From Phalacrocorax aristotelis (Eukaryota > Chordata > Aves > Suliformes > Phalacrocoracidae), in the NCBI RefSeq assembly GCF_949628215.1, contig NC_134310.1, forward strand, positions 12,289,401 to 12,353,400: 64,000 nt of DNA, read 5' to 3'. The notes under the pieces were generated by a model. That model did not search any database and was not told where the DNA came from. It worked only from the letters and a program-made list of their open reading frames with translations. Shown here piece after piece: positions 52,231 through 61,439 of the stretch (positions are counted from its first letter, which is position 1; every line of letters starts with the position of its first letter). Position numbers and translations under genes: made by a program.

Positions 52231-53849
52231 GGCAGGCCAGAAATAACATTGGCCCGTTGCTTGATTGAGAATGGTCACCTCACAAGCAGGGACATAGAAA
52301 AGGCAGAGACATTGAATGCTTTCTTCACCTCGGTCTTTAACACCGATCGTGGGCTCAGGGACCCCCAGAGCCCTGGGCTAGAGAACCATGAAAATGGGAA
52401 TGATAAACTCCTAATAAACCCTGAACTTGTGCAGCTAGATCCCTATAAGTTGATGGGGCCCCATGGGATTCATCCGAGGGTACCTACAGAGCTGGCTGAT
52501 GTCATAGCGAGACCTCTCTCAATGATTTTTCAGTGCTCTTGGGAATCTGGAGAGGTCCTAGTTGACTGGAAGCTGGCAAATGTTGTCCCAATCTTCAAGA
52601 AGGGCAACAGGGATGGCCTGTCAGTCTCACTTCTGTGCCTGGCAAAATTATGGAGCAGGTTGTTCTGGGAGTTATTGAAAAACACCTGAAAGACAATGCA
52701 GTCATTGGTCCTAGCCAGCACGGCTACACGAGGGGAAAGTCCTGCCTAACAAATTTTATCTCCTATGACAAGGTTACCCACCTAGTTGACCAAGGAATGC
52801 CAGTCGATGTGATCTTTTTGGATGTCAGTAAACTTTTTGATACTGCCTCCCACAGTATCCTCCTGGACAAAATGTCCAGCATACAGCTGGATAAACACGT
52901 AATGCAATGGGTGAACAATTGGCTGATGGGTCGGGCTCAAAGGGTTATAGTAAATGGGGTTACATCAGGCTGGAAGCCAGTCACTAGTGGGGTTCTGCAG
53001 GGATCCATCTTGGGGCCGGTAGTCTTTAATCTCTTCATAAATGACTTGGATGCAGGACTGGAAGAAATACTAATTAAGTTTGCTGATGGCACGAAATTGG
53101 GAGCAGCTGTTGACACTCTCAAGGGCAGAGAGGCCCTGCAGAGAGATCTAGACAAACTAGAGAGCTGGGCAGTCACCAACTGTATGAAGCTTAACAAGGG
53201 CAAGTGCCGGATTTTACACCTGGGGCACAGCAACCCTGGATATACATACAGACTGGGGAACGAAAGGCTGGAGAGCAGCTCTGCAGAGAGGGACCTGAGG
53301 GTTCTGGTCGATGGCAAGCTGAACATGAGCCAACAGCGTGCCCTGGCAGCCAAGAGGGCCAACTGTGGCCTGGGGTGCATCAAGCACTGTATTGCTAGCA
53401 GGTCAAGGGAGGTGACTGTTGCACTCTACTCTGCGCTGGTGTGGCCTCACCTTGAGTATTGTGTGCACTTTTGGGTGCCATGGTACATTAAGGATATAAA
53501 GCTACTAGAGAGTGTCCAGAGAAGGGCCATGATGTTGGTGAAGGGTTTAGAAGAGAAACCATCCAAGGAGTGGCTACAGTCACTTGGTTTGTTCAGCCTA
53601 GAGAAGAGACAGGGGAGACCTCATCGTGGTCTACAGCTTCCTGACAAGGGGAGGAGGAGGAGCAATGATAGGACCCAAGGGAATGGCAGGAAGATGTGCC
53701 AGGGGAGGTTTAGGTTGGATATTAGGAAAAGGTTCTTCACCCAGAGGGTGGTGGACCATTGGAACAGGCTCCCCAGGGAGGTAGTCACGGCACCAAGCCT
53801 GATGATATTCAGGAAGCACTTGGACAATGCCCTCAGAGACATGGTGTGA
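52222..53849 (+). pseudogene. CR1 ORF2 RT region, 404 open codons at the end
   Basis: The 52222-52689 frame covers the linker and first RT blocks (NAFFTSVF, LMGPHGIHPRVPTE). A one-frame change leads to the 52635-53849 frame with GYTRGKSCLTNF, LDVSKLFDTASH, GVLQGSILGP, FADGTKLG and the C-terminal HWNRLPREVV. The catalytic FADD reads FADG, so the enzyme is dead. Otherwise the frame is long and open. Confidence 0.8.
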
Positions 53850-53938
53850 ATTTTGGGGTTGTCCTGTGCAGGGACAGGAATTGGACTTGATGATCCTCAT
53901 GGGTCCCTTCTAACTCAGGACATTCCATGATTCTATGA

Positions 53939-54690
53939 ACACTTTGCCATCCAGGTCGTATACCCAGCATCTTGGTATCCTGTTGTGTTAATACTGAAAT
54001 TTGTGCTCCCATATCTATTAGGAATTTTACCAATTGTTGTTGAGGACCAACTAGAATCAAAATATATGGGCCATCATTTTTTATCCATTGATAAGGTTCC
54101 ACTTAACCAGACAAGCAGGCCCAGTTGCCATTCCGGCATTACTCGTTTTTTGGCCTCATGCTTTGCAATCCATCCCTAAGGGGGAGGGAAGGGTTATTGG
54201 TCTTTCTTGGAGCTGGCAACGGCACTGGAGTATTTGGAGTATGCTCTCTTCTTTGCCATCATCGTGTTTCTAGAATGCTTGAATTAGACTCAGGATAATG
54301 CCAGTAGGCTGTCCCTGAATCATGGCTCTGGGACTGCCTGGTGCTAATACTTTCCTCCACAGTTCATTTCTCCACTCCCGAGACTCTGCTTGCAGGTCTT
54401 TAGGCATATTTTCCCCGATCTAGTTCCTGTTCCCTGTGGGGGTGTTTGTTTTACTGGTCACACTCAGTGATCTCCTGCTCCTGGTCTTGGGTCTGAGCTT
54501 TCTCGGCTAATGGATCATCCCACCCCATTTCATGGGCATGATTTACAATGATGTTGTGCATTAATTCTGCCCAGGTAGGGAGTTGGTTGGGGGGATCATT
54601 ATCACCTAATCCCTCATTGTGTTCTGTGTCTCTTTTAATTTCATCCTGTTTTGCAATTAAGTGGCCTTTATTTTAGATAAACAGCTATAT
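53939..54690 (-). pseudogene. gag-pro: ERV gag-protease fragment
   Basis: The minus-strand frame 54102-53833 (homology ends at about 53939) has a protease active-site-like block LIDMGAQISVLTQ, where Met replaces Thr of DTG. The upstream part (54110-54690) reads in fragments, with charged gag-like sequence. Class uncertain. The CR1 at its left edge probably inserted into this element. Confidence 0.5.
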
Positions 54691-55039
54691 AAGTTGAGTG
54701 GATCAACTGGTGGTGTAAATGTTTCTTCCTGAATTCATTAAAAGAGTGTGAATGTGTCCCTGAGTTGTCCAGACCAGCATGGTGAGAGTGAATTGGCTCA
54801 GTCCAACATAGAGTATAAAAATCACATTGTGATTAAATGTGTACTGCAATTGCTGTATTTCACTAAGTGTAACTTACATTTGTACTGTTTTCAGTATATT
54901 TTGTATCACTGATAAATCAGATATCCCAACAACTATCTTCAAATAAGTAAATATTATATTAAATATTACACCCACCATGCATTAAATATCTAAAAACTTG
55001 ATTAGAGAGTATTGGACTCTGACATCTGTGCCGCTCGGG
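54691..55039. other. AT-rich sequence before ERVL F
   Basis: Nothing recognised. It may include the left part of the F 5' LTR. Confidence 0.35.
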
Positions 55040-55353
55040 AAGGGAGTAGATAGAAGAGTCAGGAATGAAGGAATGAAGCTGAGCCTGGGAAGAAGGGGTG
55101 GGAGTGGGGGGAAGCTGTTTTTAGTTTTGTTTTTGTTTCTCACCATGCAACTTTGTTTTTAATTGGCAATAAATTAAATTACTTTCCCCAAGTTGTGTCT
55201 GTCTTGCCTGTGACAGTAATTGGTAAGTGATCTCCCTGTCTTTACCATGACACATGAGCCTTTTCCTCTTATTTTCTCCCCCTGTCCTGCTGAGGAGGAG
55301 GAGTGAGAGTGGCTGGGTGGACATCTGGCAGACAGCCAAGGTTAGACCACCAG
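55040..55353 (+). repeat. 5' LTR of ERVL F (right part)
   Basis: R/U5-like sequence: AATAAATTAAATTAC near 55170, TTACCATGACACATGAGCC near 55243 and the end ...TTAGACCACCAGA. The primer site follows. The left limit is not defined. It is more diverged than the LTRs of A-C. Confidence 0.55.
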
Positions 55354-55659
55354 AGTCCTTTCTGGTGCCCAACATCAGAGGGCTTGAGGAAATCAAGTTA
55401 AATACAGTAATTGTGTGAGATAACAGGCAAAACTTGGAGTGGAAATTTCCAGAGTGTGAAATAATTGTGGGGAATTTTTGTTGTCATCTGGTGAAAGGAC
55501 GAGGGGCGGAGTGTGTGTAAATTGTCAACCTTTGTCAGTATTGTGATGATGGCATTTTCACTTTACTTGTAGGGAATTCTTTTTGTTGATGTAAGTGAAG
55601 TTTGTGATGAATGTATATTTTAATGATAATTCATAAGTATGTGCTATGTCTCCTGAACA

Positions 55660-57160
55660 TGTTTCAGGTCTTGTTTAGAGTTAAACAACTATTTTAAAAA
55701 ATCACCCAGAGATCTGCTGTGGGGCTGGATGGTCATGGGTGGCACAGCATGTGGGAGAATAGGGGCAGGTACTTAGAGAACTTCTCACCTCCAGAGGTCT
55801 GGAACTTTACACCAGAAAAGCTACAGGATCCTGATGAAGTGACAGAATGCTTGAAAAAAAAAATGCCATGGTTATTACAAAGAGGCAGAACTTATACCAA
55901 TGTGCTGGGCCTTGGCTAGTATCTACCAAACACTACTCGGTATTATGCAGCACCCTCAGGGAGAAGAAAGAGAAAACAAATTGACAGGCACTGCAGCTAC
56001 TCCAACCCCGGCAACAGGCATTGAGGCTACTCCAACCCCAGCAGCAGGCACTGCAGATACTCCAATCCCTGCAACAGATACTGCAGCTGAACCAGAGAAC
56101 CAACCCATGCCGGTATCAATCACCCCTATACACAAGAAGAAATCTTGGAAGACAAAGTCAGCTGGTTTAGTAAGAGATGATGAAAGAGGAGGGCCATCAC
56201 GAGGAGAAGAGGAGGAAGAGGAAGAACTCATAAATGAGAGGGAAACCACCCAATCCCTACACCTGAACGAACTGCAAGATAGAATTCAGCTGACATCCAG
56301 GCAAGCACCTTGTCACCTGGCTGCTGTGATGCTGGGATAATGGGGCCAGTAGCCTGGAACTAGAGGGAAAAGAAGCCGAACAACTGTGATCCCTTTCTAG
56401 ACAAGGGGACATTGACAAAGTGATTTGAAAAGGGGCACAAGCCCTCAGCCTCTGGAGGCAACTCCTGTCCAATGTGAGAAAAAGGTATCCCTTCAAGGAA
56501 GATGTTACATATAGCCTAGGAAAATGGACAACCATGGAGAAAGGTGTCCAGTACCTGAGGGAATTAGCCATGCTTAAGGTGATTCATGGTGACCTGGATG
56601 ATGAACAGCCATCCAAAGATCCAGATGAAGCCCAGTGCACACAACCCATGTGGTGGAAGACTGTACAGAGCACACCATCATCATATGCAAACTAATTGGC
56701 AGTAATGTCCTGGAAAGATGAAGAGGCACCAGCAGTGGATGAACTGGCTGGCCAACTCTGCAATACGAAGAAATGCTCTCTTCCTCCCTCGTCTTGGCTG
56801 TGGAGAAACTGTCATGGGAGGTCCAGCAACTCAAAGATGATAGGTCCTACTCCATACCTGTACAGACCAGAATCTCAGCCTAATAAGGAATCAGCATTCT
56901 TCTGCTCAAGAGAAAGGATATACTGGGTACACAACATGGGCCACCCTATGGTTTAACCTGTGTGACCATGGAGAGGACATGAGCAAGTGGGATGGAAAAC
57001 CTACCTCAAACGAGGGGCACAAGTGCATGAGTTGCAAGGAAAAATAATCACAAAAGGGGGTTCTTCCAGGAAAATTCCAGTAAGCAGATCCTCAGAAAGC
57101 GGAGTAGAAGCACTGATTTTATTTCTGATCTTAATAGAGCTGCTTCTGATTAGCATTGAA
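55660..57160 (+). pseudogene. gag: ERVL F gag
   Basis: Pieces in several frames: FTPEKLQDPDEVTE near 55806, a Thr/Pro linker of about 11-residue repeats (ATPTPATG, ATPTPAAG, DTPIPATD; 55985-56085), an acidic stretch, and the capsid segment at 56474-56695 beginning RKRYPFKE. The N-terminal hydrophobic part is missing. At the place where A and B carry TGA this copy has CAA (56459-56461). Confidence 0.65.
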
Positions 57161-57189
57161 CAGAAGTGAGTTGCAAATACTAGAACTAC

Positions 57190-57660
57190 ATTTCAACTGG
57201 ACTGTGTGGATCCGATGGCCTGGCACATCCGACCCACAGGAGTTTAAAGCTTTAGTGGACACTGGTGCACAATGCACCCTGATACCATCAACCTATATAG
57301 GGGCAGAACCCATCAGTATTGCTGGAGTGACGGGGGGTCCCAAGACCTAACTGTATTGGAGGCCGAAGTGAGCCTAACTGGGAATGAGTAGCAAAAGCAC
57401 CCCATTGTGACTGGCCCAGAGGCTCTGTGCATCCTTGGCATAGACTACCTCAGGAGAGGGTATTTCAAGGACCCAAAAGGGTACAGGTGGGCTTTTAGTG
57501 TAGCTGCCTTGGAGATGGAGAGAACTAAACACATGTCTACCTTGCCTGGTCTCTCAAAGGACCCTTCTGTTGTGGGTTTGCTGAGGGTCAAAAAACAACA
57601 GGTGCTGATCGCCACCACAACAGTGCACCGGCGGCAATATCGCACCAAAAAAACCTCCCT
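57190..57660 (+). pseudogene. pro: ERVL F protease
   Basis: Intact DTGAQ near 57259 and CILGIDYLRRG near 57427, split by a frameshift at about 57345 and a TAG at 57388. Confidence 0.75.
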
Positions 57661-58296
57661 CATTCCCATCCATGAGCTCATTCACCGTCTGAAGAGCCAA
57701 GGAGTGATAAGTAAGACCCACTCACCCTTTAACAGTCCCATATGGCCAGTCCGGAAGTCTAATGGAGAGTGGAGACTAACAGTAGACTATCGTGGCCTGA
57801 ATGAAGTCAGTCCACCACTGAGTGCTGCTGTGCCAGACATGCTAGAACTTCAATACGAACTGGAGTCCAAGGCAGCCAAGTGGTATGCCACAATTGGTAT
57901 CGTTAATGCTTTCTTCTCCATCCCTCTGGCAGCAGAGTGCAGGCCACAGTTTGCTTTCACATGGAGGGACGTCCAGTACACCTGGAATCGACTGGCCCAG
58001 GGGTGGAAACACAGCCCTACCATTTGCCATGGACTGATCCATAACGCTTTGGAATAAGGTGGAGCTCCCCAGCGCCTTCAATACATTGATGACATCATTG
58101 TGTGGGGCAATACAGCAGAATAAGTTTTTGAGAAAGGGAAGAAAATAGTGAAAATCCTTCTGAAGGCAGGTTTTGCCATAAAACAAAGTAACGTTAAGGG
58201 ACCTGCAGAAGAGATCCAGTCCTTAGGAATCAAATGGCAAGATGGTCATCGTCAGATTCCAATGGATGTGATCAACAAAATAACAGCCATGTCCCC
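57661..58296 (+). pseudogene. pol: ERVL F reverse transcriptase
   Basis: Frame from protease into RT (LTVDYRGLNEVSPP), then a stop at 58056. YIDDI is intact near 58084, just past the stop. The RT connection ends at the deletion join, after which RNase H/integrase sequence follows. Confidence 0.75.
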
Positions 58297-58493
58297 AAGA
58301 GTCAGGCCACTGAAGAACATTGAAACAACCAGCAGGTGGATCAGGCTGCTAAGATTGGAGTGGCTCAAGTGGTTCTGGACTGGCAACATAAGGGTGAATT
58401 ATTTCTATCTTGGTGGGCCCGTGACACCTCAGGCCATCAAGGGGGAGATGCAACATACAGATGGGCTCGTGATCGAGGGGTGGACTTGACCAT
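58297..58493 (+). pseudogene. pol: ERVL F end of RNase H and integrase zinc domain
   Basis: Continues from the deletion join with sequence equivalent to A 5250-5437, including the VTPQAIKG block. Cut by the LTR at 58494. Confidence 0.65.
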
Positions 58494-58903
58494 TGTCGTG
58501 GTTTAGCCCCAGTCAGCAACCAAGCATCACGCAGCCACTCGCTCACTCCCCCCGGTGGGATGGGGGAGAGAATTGGAAGAGTAAAAGTGAAGCAACTCAT
58601 GGGTTGAGATAAAGACAGTTTAATAGGTAAAGCAAAAGCTGTGTGCAGAAGCAAAGCAAAACAAGGAATTAATTCACTACTTCCCATGGGCAGGCAGGTG
58701 TTCAGCCATCTCCAGGAGAGTAGGGCTCCATCACGCGTAATGGTTACTGGGGAAGACAAACGCCATCACTCCAAGCGTTCCCCCTTCCTTCTTCTTCCCC
58801 CAGCTTTATATACTGAGCATGATGTCATATGGTATGGAATATCCCATTGGACAGTTTGGGTCAGCTGTCCTGGCTGTGTCCCCTCCCAGCTTTTTGTGCA
58901 CCC
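58494..58903 (-). mobile_element. Truncated ERVL LTR inside F integrase
   Basis: Starts TGTCGTGG as read on plus, then runs about 410 bp before breaking at GTGCACCC. The missing end and the loss of integrase between A 5437 and about 5660 show a deletion through this LTR. Confidence 0.8.
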
Positions 58904-59420
58904 ATGCCAATACCTGGAACACTATCCTGGGTCTGGAAAAACAAGTCCTGTGGCAACATGGGACCCCAGAAAGAATTGAGTCTGACAATGGGACTCATTT
59001 CCGAAACAACCTCATAGACACCTGGGCCAAAGACCACGGCATTGAGTGGGTGCATCACATCCCCTATCACGCACCAGCCTCTGGGAAAATCGAACAATAC
59101 AATTGACTGTTAAAACTACACTGAGAGCAATGGGGGGTTGGACACTCAAACATTGGGATACACATTTAGCAAAGGCCACCTGGTTAGTCAACACTAGGCT
59201 CTCTGCCAGTCGAGTTGGCCCTACGCAGTCAAACCTTTTACGTGTTGTAGAAGGGGATAAAGTCCCTGTAGTGCATGTATAAAATATACTGGGGAAGACA
59301 GTCTGGGTTATTCCTGCCTCGGGGAAAGGCAAACCCATTTCTGGGACTGCTTTTGTTCAAAGCCCTGAGTGCACTTGATGGGTGATGCGGGAAGATGAAG
59401 TCCGGTGTGTACCTCAAAGA
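58904..59420 (+). pseudogene. pol: ERVL F integrase core end and C-terminus
   Basis: Carries the second Asp of the DDE triad (SDNGT near 58980) and the Glu block (SGKIEQ near 59083). The first Asp block is deleted. A TGA at 59104 and others interrupt it. Confidence 0.7.
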
Positions 59421-59868
59421 GATTTGATTTTGCATGAGAATAGCCAATGATTTGAACTGTATGATGTTAATTGCTATATAATAATGTATGTCATTACTGC
59501 TATAGTTACTCTATGCAATATCAGCAATGTTACAGTAAGAATCACACAGATTAATGAAGAATGAACTTTGATGGAACCAAGCAAATTGCAGAGGTGTTAG
59601 AACCAGAAGTGGCTTCATCGTGCAAAAGTCCAGCACCACACACAGTCTCTCCTGCCCTGTAAGATTGTTGTGACAGATGGAGCCCAAAGTCATGGACTAA
59701 ATTAACTCAATGGACATTTTAGAGGGATGGCCCATAGACAAAGGAATTATATATCTGTGTGTATATATTAAAAGACAGGAAAAGCTGTGGTGATTAACTG
59801 GAATGTATTGGAAATTATGGGACCTGGGCATGACATAGGTGGTATGGAATAACGGGTGGATACTGTCC
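59421..59868 (+). other. ERVL F 3' non-coding segment and purine tract
   Basis: Equivalent to A 6241-6616. The tract GGAATAACGGGTGGATAC borders the LTR start. Confidence 0.6.
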
Positions 59869-59899
59869 TGCTTTCAGCTGGGATAGAGTTAATTTTCCT
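59869..59899 (+). repeat. Stub of the 3' LTR of ERVL F
   Basis: TGTCCTGCTTTCAGCTGGG... is the LTR start. The LTR is lost after about 31 bp, where CR1 sequence begins. Confidence 0.7.
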
Positions 59900-60305
59900 T
59901 GAATGCACCATTAGCAAGTTTGCTGGTGATACCAAACTGGGAAGTGCTATTGAAACTCTTGAAGGACAGGGAGGCCTTGCATAGGGATCTAGATAGATTG
60001 GAGTATTGGGCAATCATTAATGGGATGAAGCTTAACAAGAACAAATGCTGGATTCTGCACCTGGGACAGAGTAATGCCAGGCACAAGTACAGATTGGGAG
60101 AGGCATGGCTGGAGAGCAGCCATCTGGGGGTGCTGCTTGACTCAATATGAGTCAGTAGTTTGCCTGGCAGCCAAGAAGGCAAACCACATCCTGGGGTGCA
60201 TTAAATACAGTATAACCAGCCGGTCAAAAGAGGCAATTATCCTGCTGTATACAGTGTTGATGTGGCCTCAGCTTGAGTACTGTATGCAGTTCTGAGCCCC
60301 ACAAT
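59900..60305 (+). pseudogene. CR1 RT fragment
   Basis: Plus-strand piece of ORF2 starting near KFAGDTKLG-like sequence (59917-59945) through a CRIL-like WILHLGQSN block. Stops interrupt it. Confidence 0.7.
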
Positions 60306-60970
60306 ATATGACTGCCATGACATTTCAAATATCATGGAAAGTGGCTTGGCAACTACATCAGCCTATTCCCTCAGGACTCTGGGATGCAGCTTGTTGGGTC
60401 CCATAGACTTATGTATGTGCAGGTTCCTCAGGTGGTCATGAGCATGATCTTCTGTTACAGTGGGAGGGACTTTTCTCCCCCAGTCCCTGTCTTGAGGTCT
60501 ATCCACTCGAGAGGTGTGGGAAGAGAGACTGCCAGTGAAGACTGAGGCAAAGAAGTTGTTGAGTACCTGAGCCTTCTCCTCGTCCATTGTTACCAGTTTG
60601 CCCGGCTTGTTCATCAGGTGGGTACTCTTTCTTTGACCTTCCTTTTCTGTCTTATATACCTATAGAAGCCCATCTTATTATTCTTTGCATCCCTTCTGCT
60701 CCCTTGTCCCCAAGGGAAGTTTCCTATTGACTAACTCCTTGAACAGCTGGAAGTTTGCTTTCCTAAAAATCAGTGTCCTGACTTTACTCTGCACCTGACC
60801 CATATCCCTCAGGACTGGAAACTCCACCAGTGCATGATCACTGCAGCCCAGGCTGCCTCCAATCTTGACATCACCAATTAGCTCACTTGTGTTGGTGTCC
60901 AGTATTACATCCCCACCGGTAGGGCTGTGTCTATTACCTGGCTTAAGAAGTAGCCTTGATGCACTCCAAG
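60306..60970 (-). pseudogene. CR1 ORF2 endonuclease-RT linker fragment
   Basis: Minus strand: a SDHALVEFPVLRDM block near 60830, then KANFQLFKELV near 60755, and NNFFASVF plus KSMGPNKLHPRVLRE near 60385. Frames broken. Confidence 0.7.
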
Positions 60971-61031
60971 AGACTCCTGGATTGCGTACAGCTCACTTTC
61001 CTACTTTTCCAGCAGATGTCTGGGTGGTTGT

Positions 61032-61420
61032 GTTGTTCGAAAAGTGGATTCATTGCCCGATGTGCCATGAGTCAATAATCACACACTCAGGAGAGACATT
61101 GCTTATTTATTTCAGGGTTGCATAAGCCTGGGTGCTCAGTGGTTTTCCACATATCAAGCACATAAAAGCTGGCTCCTTTGTTATATTTATAGAATAAATT
61201 CATACATATTCTGCCTATCTAATACATATTCATTCTAATCTACATAGGTTGTGTAATGGCATTAAGTCACTCCTCTTGGCTCCACTTCAGACCCTTCTGT
61301 GCATGTCTTCCTCTCTTTGGGGGAAAGCAGAAGCAGTTCTTTAAGGAAGAATTTCAAGGAAGGCTTTGCAGCAGATGTCATGCTACTAATCAAGTGGCTC
61401 TATATCTTAGGGAGTGCTTC
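61032..61420 (-). repeat. Possible ERV LTR fragment
   Basis: The region between two CR1 parts has an AATAAATAAGCAATG block on the minus strand near 61098 and TGTTGTTCG at its left edge. It resembles an LTR but no partner or target duplication was found. Confidence 0.35.
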
Positions 61421-61439
61421 AATTACATAGAGCTTAGCA

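Larger units (their letters stand above)
51570..53938 (+). mobile_element. CR1 LINE (partial ORF2 and 3' end)
   Basis: Begins within the endonuclease domain and runs to a CR1 3' end (ACATTCCATGATTCTATGA at about 53919-53938). Confidence 0.85.
55354..59868 (+). mobile_element. ERVL copy F internal region
   Basis: Plus-strand ERVL with primer site (55363-55380, TGGTGCCCAACATCAGAG), gag, protease, RT, integrase and purine tract. Two deletions have removed the RT-to-RNase H part (join at 58289-58296) and part of integrase (at an inserted LTR, 58494-58903). The 3' LTR is cut to about 31 bp by a CR1. Confidence 0.75.
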
